The translations under genes were made by a program, and so were the position numbers. Under the pieces are notes generated by a model. The model made no database searches. It saw nothing but the letters and a program-made list of their open reading frames with translations, and had not been told where the DNA came from. 10,855 nucleotides of DNA, from assembly GCA_003153915.1 (NCBI GenBank), contig PMBX01000078.1, positions 1,224 through 12,078 of the forward strand. The letters are read 5' to 3'. Source of the DNA: Phycisphaerales bacterium (GTDB taxonomy: Bacteria > Planctomycetota > Phycisphaerae > SM23-33). Shown here piece after piece: positions 5,342-10,855 of the stretch (position 1 is the first letter of the stretch; every line of letters begins with the position of its first letter).

Positions 5342-6748
5342 TCAAAACGCCGCTTCGTGGCCTTGGTAGCTGTCTGAGGAAGCGGTCTCAAAACGGGTGA
5401 AGCTGTTGATGAACTGGAGCCGCACGATTCCCGTTGGCCCGTTGCGCTGCTTGGCGACGATCAGTTCGGTGACGTTGGTAGGAGCGTAGCCTTCCTCGCC
5501 CTGGTGGAAATAGTCCTCGCAGTGCAGCAGGGCAACGACGTCGGCGTCCTGCTCGATGGAACCGCTCTCGCGGAGGTCGCTCATTCGCGGCCGATGTGTG
5601 GGACGGTCGGTGGGTCCGCGGTTGAGCTGGGCGGCGCAGACGACGGGGATTCGTAGTTCCCTGGCCAGTGCCTTGATACCGCGGGAGATCTCGGTGATCT
5701 GCTCCTGGCGGCTGTCAGCGCGGCCGGCGTAGGTCATCAACTGGAGGTAGTCGATGAAGACGCACTGGATGTCGTGCGCGGCCTTGATTCGCCGCGCCTT
5801 GGCCCGCAGTTGGAGGATCGTCAACATCGGGGAGTCGTCGATGAATATTGGGGCCTGTTCCAGGTCTCCGGCGGCCAGTTGGAGCTTTGTCCAGTCCTCC
5901 GGGGAGATATTTCCCCGCCGCATTTGTCGAAGGTCGTATCGGGAATGGCTGGCGAGCAGTCGCTGGGCAAGTTGCTCCTTGGACATTTCCAGCGAGAATA
6001 CCAGCACGGGGACCTTGTCCACGACGGCCATGTTCTCGGCGACATTCAGCAGGAGGCTGGTCTTGCCCATCGAAGGCCGTGCCGCCAGGATGACCATCTC
6101 CCCGGCCTGGAACCCGCTAGTCAGTTCGTCCAGGGGGTGGTAGCCGCTGGCCAGACCGGTGATGAGCCTTCCGTCGTGCGCCTGGAGGGTCTCGAAGGTT
6201 TTCTGAAGCAGGTTGTTGAGGGAGACGGCCTCTCCGGTGATATGCTGGGAGGCGATCTGGAAGACGCGGTTTTCGGAGCGGTCCAGGACTTCCCCGGCGG
6301 CATCGCGGGAGTCGAAGGCCTCCTGGACCATCTCGGTTCCGGCGACGATCAGCTCGCGGAGCATGGCCTTGTCGCGGACGATTTCGGCGTAGTATTGGGC
6401 GTTGGCGGCGCTGGGCACGCCCTCGGCCAGGGCGACGAGATACTCCACGCCGCCGACGGCATCCAACTGGTTGCGGAGCTTAAGTTCCTCCCGCAGCAGG
6501 ACTAGGTCGATGGGCTTGCCCGTCTGGCGCATATCCACCAGAACCTGATAGACCAGTTGGTGGGCGGGCCGGTAAAAATGTTCCGCCCGGGTCACCTGCA
6601 CCACGATGTCGATACAGGGGGCGTAAAGGATCATCGAGCCAAGGACGCAGGTTTCGGCCTCGATGGCTTGTGGCGGGACTCGCAGGGGAGCGCCCTGGGA
6701 GGGGACGTAATCCCGGCCACCGAGCGTGGGAGCGTTCGCCGTTGTCAC
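5342..6748 (-). CDS. dnaB: Replicative DNA helicase DnaB
   Basis: This is the hexameric 5'-3' helicase that unwinds DNA at the replication fork and contacts primase. Residue numbers here count from an upstream ATG at 6769. I prefer the GTG at 6748 (codon 8) because GGAGG lies nine bases before it, whereas the ATG directly follows a small GC hairpin and has no well-spaced ribosome site. The N-terminal helical domain spans about 33-135 (PPQAIEAETCVLGSM). The RecA-like motor domain follows from about 195, with Walker A ARPSMGKTS (230-238), FSLEMSKEQLAQRL (258-271), Walker B CVFIDYLQLM (336-345), AAQLNRG (379-385) and MSDLRESGSIEQDAD (396-410). Length is about that of typical DnaB, and no intein interrupts Walker A or other motifs. 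The stop is TGA. It is the last gene of the ribosomal-protein/replication cluster, 89 bases after rplI. Confidence 0.97.
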   Translation of the reverse strand: MTTANAPTLGGRDYVPSQGAPLRVPPQAIEAETCVLGSMILYAPCIDIVVQVTRAEHFYRPAHQLVYQVLVDMRQTGKPIDLVLLREELKLRNQLDAVGGVEYLVALAEGVPSAANAQYYAEIVRDKAMLRELIVAGTEMVQEAFDSRDAAGEVLDRSENRVFQIASQHITGEAVSLNNLLQKTFETLQAHDGRLITGLASGYHPLDELTSGFQAGEMVILAARPSMGKTSLLLNVAENMAVVDKVPVLVFSLEMSKEQLAQRLLASHSRYDLRQMRRGNISPEDWTKLQLAAGDLEQAPIFIDDSPMLTILQLRAKARRIKAAHDIQCVFIDYLQLMTYAGRADSRQEQITEISRGIKALARELRIPVVCAAQLNRGPTDRPTHRPRMSDLRESGSIEQDADVVALLHCEDYFHQGEEGYAPTNVTELIVAKQRNGPTGIVRLQFINSFTRFETASSDSYQGHEAAF

Positions 6749-6837
6749 CTTCCCTGGCCTCCGGTGCATCCGCCCCGATGGCGGGGTAGACAGTTGCCTT
6801 ATGCCTCATCCACCCGTCGGACCGGCCGATAAATGGG

Positions 6838-7341
6838 TCAGTCCACGGTTTTCGTCGTGTCCTGGTCGCTCGGGGAGTAAGACTCAGCGCCTTGCTCCGC
6901 CAATCGAACCACACAGACGTGAATGGCTACCTTGATGTCCTCTCCGAAGACGACCGGGACGTCATATTTATCCAGCCGGCGGATCGGGGAGTCAAGGGCA
7001 ATGTTCTCGGCGTCCAGGAAGATGCCCGCCGCGGCCAAGGCCGCGATGATCTGGGCAGGCCCGATCGAGCCGTAGAGATGACCTTCCTCGTTGGCCCGCG
7101 CGGAGATGGTGACTTCCCTGCCACCGATTGCCGCGGCGCGGGCTTCCAGGTCGGCTCGCTGGCGGGCCATTTCTTCCAGATAATGGGCTTTTTCCGCCTC
7201 GACGCTTTTGACGTTGGCAGCCGTCGGTTGCACCGCAAGTTGTTGTGGCAGCAGATAGTTGCGGGCATATCCTGGCTTGACGTCGACGACCTCGCCGATT
7301 TTACCGAGTTTCGATACGTTCCTTCTGAGCAGCACTTTCAT
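6838..7341 (-). CDS. rplI: 50S ribosomal protein L9
   Basis: Binds 23S rRNA near the base of the L1 stalk and extends away from the 50S subunit; it affects frame maintenance. The protein is 167 residues, slightly longer than the usual about 148 because of an extra polar C-terminal tail ending in DTTKTVD. The N-terminal domain is typical: MKVLLRRNVSKLGKIGEVVDVKPGYARNYLLP, with the KPGYARNYL signature. A charged connecting helix follows (about 45-75), then the C-terminal domain (about 78-148, GHLYGSIG and the region around DKYDVPVVFGE). The start is ATG at 7341, with GAGGG seven bases upstream. It lies 40 bases after rpsR, in the conserved order rpsF-ssb-rpsR-rplI-dnaB. Confidence 0.97.
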   Translation of the reverse strand: MKVLLRRNVSKLGKIGEVVDVKPGYARNYLLPQQLAVQPTAANVKSVEAEKAHYLEEMARQRADLEARAAAIGGREVTISARANEEGHLYGSIGPAQIIAALAAAGIFLDAENIALDSPIRRLDKYDVPVVFGEDIKVAIHVCVVRLAEQGAESYSPSDQDTTKTVD

Positions 7342-7381
7342 GCCGAGACCCTCGAAAATCTGTCTTGAGGATTCCCGCCGC

Positions 7382-7660
7382 CTAGCCCACGTAGGGCATA
7401 AGGGCCAGGAACCTGGCTCGCTTAATCGCCTGCCTGCAAGACCGCTGATGCGTGGCGCAGTTCCCGCTGCGTTTGCGGGAATAGAGCTTTGCTTGTTGGG
7501 TAATCAGCTTACTGAGGGAGGCGATGTCCTTGTAGTCCACTTCCTTAACCTTGTCGCGGCAGAAGCGACACTTGGCCTGTTCCCGGACGCGAACCTTCTT
7601 CTTTCGCTTGAGGGCGCCCGGACGGGTTCCGAAAGGTTTTCTCTTCATCATTCTTGGCAT
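7382..7660 (-). CDS. rpsR: 30S ribosomal protein S18, zinc-binding (C+) type
   Basis: S18 binds the platform of the 30S subunit as a heterodimer with S6. I chose ATG 7660 (MPRMMKRKPFG, 92 residues) over the in-frame TTG at 7684, because the purine-rich AGGTAAAGGAAAAGG between them makes a good ribosome site. The N-terminus is very basic (LKRKKKVRVRE). CRFC followed later by GNCATHQRSC supplies Cys and His ligands of the zinc-binding form of S18. The C-terminal KRARFLALMPYV is the conserved family ending. Its usual partner S6 (rpsF) is two genes upstream, with ssb in between. Confidence 0.96.
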   Translation of the reverse strand: MPRMMKRKPFGTRPGALKRKKKVRVREQAKCRFCRDKVKEVDYKDIASLSKLITQQAKLYSRKRSGNCATHQRSCRQAIKRARFLALMPYVG

Positions 7661-7684
7661 AAGGCCTTTTCCTTTACCTGACAA

Positions 7685-7706
7685 CCGCGCTATGCGCGGG
7701 GTTTTT
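7685..7706 (+). terminator. GC-rich stem-loop with T-run (terminator-like on the + strand) in the ssb-rpsR gap
   Basis: CCGCGC (7685-7690), TAT loop, GCGCGG (7694-7699) is a perfect 6-base-pair stem, followed by GG and TTTTT (7702-7706) on the plus strand. In that direction it has the form of an intrinsic terminator, and it would stop antisense transcription coming from the rpsR side. All genes here run on the minus strand. In that direction the stem is preceded by AAAAA and followed by GGTTGTC, so it would not terminate the operon. It ends about 24 bases before the rpsR start and may influence rpsR translation or mRNA processing. Confidence 0.4.
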
Positions 7707-7746
7707 CAAGCGGAGCCGTCGCCGGCATCGGCGCCGGTCGAATCGG

Positions 7747-8193
7747 TCAAAACGGTATATCGTCGCCTCCGCCACCGTCGTCCGTTGGTGGCGCTTCGTG
7801 TACGTCGCCGGGGTCGGCGTCATGGCTCGCCGCCGGTCCCGCCGGACCTCGCGCGCCGGCCGGGGCGCTGCCTAGGAACTGGAACCGCTCGACGACAACC
7901 CGATGTTTGCTGCGTTTGACTCCGTCCTTGCCCTCCCACGTGTCGTATTGGAGCCGCCCTTCCACCAGTACGGGCCTTCCCTTGGCCAGGTGCTGGTTGA
8001 TCGTTTCGGCCTGTTTGCCATAGGCGCTACAATCGATGAAACACGTGTCCTCTCGCTGCTGGTTATCCTGCGACCGCCACCGCCGGTTGACCGCCAGGCC
8101 GAAATCCACGACGGCCATTTGAGACGGCAAGTAACTCAACTTCGGGTCGCGCGTGAGGTTGCCCACTAGGATGACCTTATTGTAGTTTGCCAT
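7747..8193 (-). CDS. ssb: Single-stranded DNA-binding protein
   Basis: Coats single-stranded DNA during replication, repair and recombination, and recruits partners through its acidic tip. It has 148 residues, starting at ATG 8191-8193 with GGAG seven bases upstream. The N-terminal OB-fold spans about 1-108: NKVILVGNLTRDPKLSYLPS, VDFGLAVNRRWR, the FIDCSAYGKQAE strand-helix region, and GRPVLVEGRLQYDTWEGKDG. A Gly/Ala/Pro- and Asp-rich flexible linker follows, ending in the canonical acidic tip DDGGGGDDIPF. Its position between rpsF and rpsR is the widely conserved arrangement. Confidence 0.97.
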   Translation of the reverse strand: MANYNKVILVGNLTRDPKLSYLPSQMAVVDFGLAVNRRWRSQDNQQREDTCFIDCSAYGKQAETINQHLAKGRPVLVEGRLQYDTWEGKDGVKRSKHRVVVERFQFLGSAPAGARGPAGPAASHDADPGDVHEAPPTDDGGGGDDIPF

Positions 8194-8244
8194 GGGAAGG
8201 CTCCGTGAAAAGTTGGCGTTGTCGCGCCGGTTGCCTCGCCTGGA

Positions 8245-8748
8245 TCATTCCACCGCGGGATCCTCGGGGGATTCCGACGATTCGTGGACCTCTTCCTTAT
8301 CCCTGACTTCACCGCGCGGAGGCCCGTCGCGGCGGCCGCCGCGGAAGAAACCACGTCCCGCCCGCTCCTCGGCCTCGGCGGCCCGGGCCTCGGGATCAAA
8401 ACCTCCCGGAGGACGGGTCGTGCGGTTCCGTTCCGCCTCGATCTCCTCGCTTTTCAACCGGTCGCGCCGGATGATCAACACCCGCAGGAGCCGTTCGTCC
8501 AGTCGGCAGTCGTGCTCGATTTCCACGATGCGGGCCGGATCGGCCGAGAAGAAACACAAGGCGTATAATCCTCTCTTGTGGCCGCGGATGCCGTAGGTCA
8601 GCCTCCGCTCGTCCCAGGACTTCAGCATCAGGACGTCCGCCTCATACCTGGCCAGGATGTTACGGATGGGTTCCGAGGCGGCCTCGAAGTCCGTCTTGTC
8701 GCTAGTCAGGAGAAACATGCCTTCGTAGGATCTTTTCGTCGCGCTCAT
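8245..8748 (-). CDS. rpsF: 30S ribosomal protein S6 with long charged C-terminal extension
   Basis: S6 pairs with S18 on the platform of the 30S subunit. I chose ATG 8748 (MSATKRSYEGMFLL, 167 residues), because GGAAGG stands five bases before it and overlaps the end of pth. The alternative GTG at 8754 overlaps the pth TGA in a GTGA arrangement. The core is typical (YEGMFLL, WDERRLTYGIRGHKRGLYALCFF, IEHDCRLDERLLRVLIIRRD) and ends near residue 105. The remaining about 60 residues form an Arg-, Glu- and Gly-rich tail (RGFFRGGRRDGPPRG, then a Glu/Ser-rich end) that is longer than in most S6 proteins. A Glu-rich S6 C-terminus is the site of RimK glutamylation in E. coli; whether that applies here is unknown. 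Confidence 0.95.
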   Translation of the reverse strand: MSATKRSYEGMFLLTSDKTDFEAASEPIRNILARYEADVLMLKSWDERRLTYGIRGHKRGLYALCFFSADPARIVEIEHDCRLDERLLRVLIIRRDRLKSEEIEAERNRTTRPPGGFDPEARAAEAEERAGRGFFRGGRRDGPPRGEVRDKEEVHESSESPEDPAVE

Positions 8749-8750
8749 GA

Positions 8751-9419
8751 TCACCTTCCATCGCTGCCTTGGCCGCGTCGGGCCGTTGTGCCCGGGCTGG
8801 CGGTGTCGGGGAGTTCCTGCCCCGTCGCCTTGCTATTATGTTTGCCCATGGCGTATTCGATACCTTCTATGACCCAGTCCTCAACGGCCTGGGCGGCGTG
8901 TTCGATCGCCTGTTCGATTTTTTCCTTTTCACCGGCCCGGAAAGGCCGCAAGACGTAATCCGCCGCGTCCATGCGAGGCGGCGCGGCGCCGATACCCACC
9001 CGCAACCGCGAGACGTCCCCTGCGCCGAAGGCTTCCAGCACGTCGGCCAGGCCATTGTGCCCACCGGCTGATCCACCGCCACGGAGTCGAAGCTGCCCCA
9101 GGGGCATCGCCATGTCGTCCAGGACGATCAGAAGGTCCGCACGGTCGATCTTGTGAAAACCCGCCACGTCCCGAACGGCCGAACCGGAGCGGTTCATGAA
9201 CGTGTGCGGCTGAAACAACAGCACCGGGACCGGCGAGGGACCGGCGAGGGTTTTGAAAAGCTTCCCGTTGAAAACTTTTCGTCCTCGACCCGCGTTCCAT
9301 TTTCGCACCAGGGCGTCCACCACGCGAAACCCGACGTTGTGGCGCGTATCGGCATACTCCCGGCCGGGATTTCCCAGACCGACCACGCACCTGGTCGCAA
9401 CGTTCCGTTGATGGAGCAC
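8751..9419 (-). CDS. pth: Peptidyl-tRNA hydrolase
   Basis: Cleaves peptidyl-tRNA dropped from stalled ribosomes, releasing tRNA for reuse. It has 222 residues from a GTG at 9419. No ATG is available upstream in frame, and only a distant AGG serves as a ribosome site, so the start is less certain than the stop. The family landmarks are present with correct spacing: VVGLGNPGREY (12-22), N17 and catalytic H27 (TRHNVGF), QPHTFMNRSG with N76, LDDMAMPLGQLRLRGGGSAGGHNGL with D101, H121 and N122. The C-terminus carries about 25 extra polar residues beyond the usual end. The stop TGA (8751-8753) touches the rpsF start region, indicating translational coupling. The gene lies 63 bases after rplY. Confidence 0.96.
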   Translation of the reverse strand: MLHQRNVATRCVVGLGNPGREYADTRHNVGFRVVDALVRKWNAGRGRKVFNGKLFKTLAGPSPVPVLLFQPHTFMNRSGSAVRDVAGFHKIDRADLLIVLDDMAMPLGQLRLRGGGSAGGHNGLADVLEAFGAGDVSRLRVGIGAAPPRMDAADYVLRPFRAGEKEKIEQAIEHAAQAVEDWVIEGIEYAMGKHNSKATGQELPDTASPGTTARRGQGSDGR

Positions 9420-9482
9420 GCAAGTTTCCAGACCTTTCCCGGTTCGCGCCCAACGATGAAAACGGCGCGAAATACCAAAGGA

Positions 9483-10148
9483 TTATTCTTTGTCCTTGGA
9501 CTTTTCCTTGGGTTTTTCCTGGCCTTCTTCTTCCTCTGCCGGTTTGCGTTCGGTGATGACTTCCGGCTCGGCGGCGGCCACTTCGCCTTCGGGAGGGGCG
9601 ACCTCGGCCTCGGTAATCACCGTGACGGTGCAGACGATGATGTCGGGGTCGCCGACCAGTTTGGCGCCGGATGGCAACGGCAGGTCGCGCAGGCGCAGCA
9701 CGTCGCCGACCTTCATTTCGTTGACCGGCAAGCGGATTTCATCGGGAATCGCGCGGACCATGCATTCGATGGACGCCTGGGCGACGATCTGCTGAAGCAC
9801 GCCACCGTCGGCAGCCCCAGCCGGGACGCCGCGAAGCACGATGGGAACGGTAACTTCCACCAGTTCGTCCAGGTTGACCCGCGCCAGATCAATGTGCAGG
9901 ACCTCCTGGCCGAAGGGGTCGTACTGGACCTGCTTGATAAGCACGTTCTGTGTGGCCCCGGCCAAGTCCAGTTCCAGCAGCCGTTCCCCGCGCGATAGGG
10001 CCTGAACCAGGTCGTGCTTGTCCAGGCTGAGGGAGACGGTCTCCTTTCCGTGGCCGTACATTACGCCGGGAATAAGTCCCTTGCGGCGGAGAGATTGGAC
10101 CCGCCGCGTTCCGGTTTCCTGCCGCTGGTTAACCTTCAACAATGCCAT
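9483..10148 (-). CDS. rplY: 50S ribosomal protein L25/general stress protein CTC
   Basis: Binds 5S rRNA on the large subunit. At 221 residues this is the long CTC form. The N-terminal L25 domain (about 1-90) contains RRKGLIPGVMYGHGKE and QVQYDPFGQEVLHIDLARV. A TL5-type C-terminal beta domain follows (about 95-185, VTVPIVLRGVPAGAADGGVLQQ, and a region with VGDVLRLRDLPLPSG). The tail (about 190-221) is highly charged, first Glu/Ala-rich, then alternating Lys and Glu. The ATG at 10148 has GGGAG seven bases upstream. The order prs-ctc-pth is conserved in many bacteria, and the gap after prs is 33 bases. Confidence 0.96.
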   Translation of the reverse strand: MALLKVNQRQETGTRRVQSLRRKGLIPGVMYGHGKETVSLSLDKHDLVQALSRGERLLELDLAGATQNVLIKQVQYDPFGQEVLHIDLARVNLDELVEVTVPIVLRGVPAGAADGGVLQQIVAQASIECMVRAIPDEIRLPVNEMKVGDVLRLRDLPLPSGAKLVGDPDIIVCTVTVITEAEVAPPEGEVAAAEPEVITERKPAEEEEGQEKPKEKSKDKE

Positions 10149-10181
10149 GATGATTCTCCCGCGCCGCGTCCTCGACGTTCG

Positions 10182-10855
10182 TCACGGACGGTTGCCCTCC
10201 GTCGAGAACAGGCTGCTGACTGATTCGTCGTTGTGTATACGGTGAATGGCCTCGCCCACAAGCTCGGCCACGGAAAGCACGGTGAGTTTTCCGATCCCCT
10301 CGATCTTGTCACGGCCGACGGGGATGCTGTCGGTGACGACGATCTCGTTGATGGGGGCGCTTCGTAGCGACTGGACCGCCTGGCCTGAGAGTATCGCGTG
10401 GGTGGCGCCGACGTAAATTTCCTTGGCCCCGCAATCCCTGCACAACTGGGCGGCGCGGCAGACCGTCGCGGCGGTGGTTATCATGTCGTCCATCATCAGG
10501 ACCATCTTGCCCTTGACGTCACCGATGACGCGGCCGGCCTCGACTTCCCCACCGCTGATCCGACGTTTGTCGATGACGGCCAACTCTCCGCCCAGGCGCT
10601 CTGCGTAGACCCTCGCGCGCTTGGTATTGCCCACGTCGGGGCTGACCAGAACCAGGTCCTTGAAATTCCGCTGCGACCAGTATCGGCTGAGCACCGGTTC
10701 GGCGTAGAGGTTGTCCACTGGGATGTCGAAGAAGCCCTGTATCTGCCCGGCGTGCAGGTCCACCGTCAGGACGCGATGCGCCCCGGCGGTGGTGATCATG
10801 TTGGCCACCAGCTTGGCGGTGATGGGCACGCGGCCTTCGTCTTTGCGATCCTGCC
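10182..10855 (-). CDS. prs: Ribose-phosphate pyrophosphokinase (PRPP synthase), 5' end cut by the window edge
   Basis: Makes PRPP from ribose-5-phosphate and ATP for nucleotide, His and Trp synthesis. The visible 223 residues run from QDRKDEGRVPITAKLVANM to a TGA at 10182. The N-terminal about 95 residues are outside the window. The family signature DLHAGQIQGFFD is present, as is VSPDVGNTKRARVYAERL (pyrophosphate/metal region) and the ribose-5-phosphate loop region MMDDMITTAATVCRAA. In E. coli the loop reads DDMIDTGGT, so the second acidic residue and the glycines are replaced by Thr and Ala here. The C-terminal IVVTDSIPVG and LSVAELVGEAIHRIHNDESVSSLF match the family end. Confidence 0.96.
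   Translation of the reverse strand, partial: QDRKDEGRVPITAKLVANMITTAGAHRVLTVDLHAGQIQGFFDIPVDNLYAEPVLSRYWSQRNFKDLVLVSPDVGNTKRARVYAERLGGELAVIDKRRISGGEVEAGRVIGDVKGKMVLMMDDMITTAATVCRAAQLCRDCGAKEIYVGATHAILSGQAVQSLRSAPINEIVVTDSIPVGRDKIEGIGKLTVLSVAELVGEAIHRIHNDESVSSLFSTEGNRP

Noticed and set aside
5774..6505. 243-codon plus-strand open frame antisense to dnaB
   Set aside because: dnaB motifs on the other strand are unambiguous; this is a mirror frame.
6774..6787. Hairpin CCCCG-CCAT-CGGGG between rplI and dnaB as a terminator
   Set aside because: The stem is only five base pairs with no T-run, and dnaB follows immediately in the same direction; it mainly argues against the upstream ATG as the dnaB start.

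Overview
This window looks like a chromosomal segment of a fairly GC-rich bacterium, most likely a member of the Planctomycetota (Phycisphaerae-like). That placement is an inference. It rests on a large DUF6785-type membrane protein next to dnaB, and on the joined order prs-rplY-pth-rpsF-ssb-rpsR-rplI-dnaB. Almost every gene is on the minus strand, so transcription runs from high to low coordinates.

Right two thirds (about 5340-10855): a compact housekeeping cluster. Reading downstream it holds prs (PRPP synthase, cut by the right edge), rplY (L25/CTC), pth (peptidyl-tRNA hydrolase), rpsF (S6), ssb, rpsR (S18), rplI (L9) and dnaB (replicative helicase). Gaps are short, from a 3-base separation with an alternative GTGA overlap up to about 90 bases. 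This links nucleotide supply, translation and replication, and looks like one or two co-transcribed units. A strong stem-loop lies between ssb and rpsR.

Middle (3222-5249): one large multi-span membrane protein of the DUF6785/OPT-like type, function unknown.

Left third (1-3210): surface-polysaccharide-like genes that look locally less GC-rich. They are a family-4 glycosyltransferase, a zinc-ribbon class I methyltransferase, and (plus strand, convergent) the C-terminal part of a polytopic membrane protein that may be an O-antigen polymerase. This block shows rearrangement. The first 89 bases of the glycosyltransferase gene occur a second time, as an orphan 5' remnant just downstream of the DUF6785 gene. 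The two copies are ungapped direct repeats that flank the methyltransferase gene. The copy attached to the full glycosyltransferase carries an in-frame TGA at codon 4, where the orphan copy has TGT (Cys). A crossover between the repeats would delete the methyltransferase and recreate an intact glycosyltransferase reading frame.

No tRNA, rRNA, CRISPR array, transposase or phage gene was seen. There is no gene-free stretch above 300 bases. I do not see a clearly new multi-gene system; the duplicated glycosyltransferase start is the most unusual feature.
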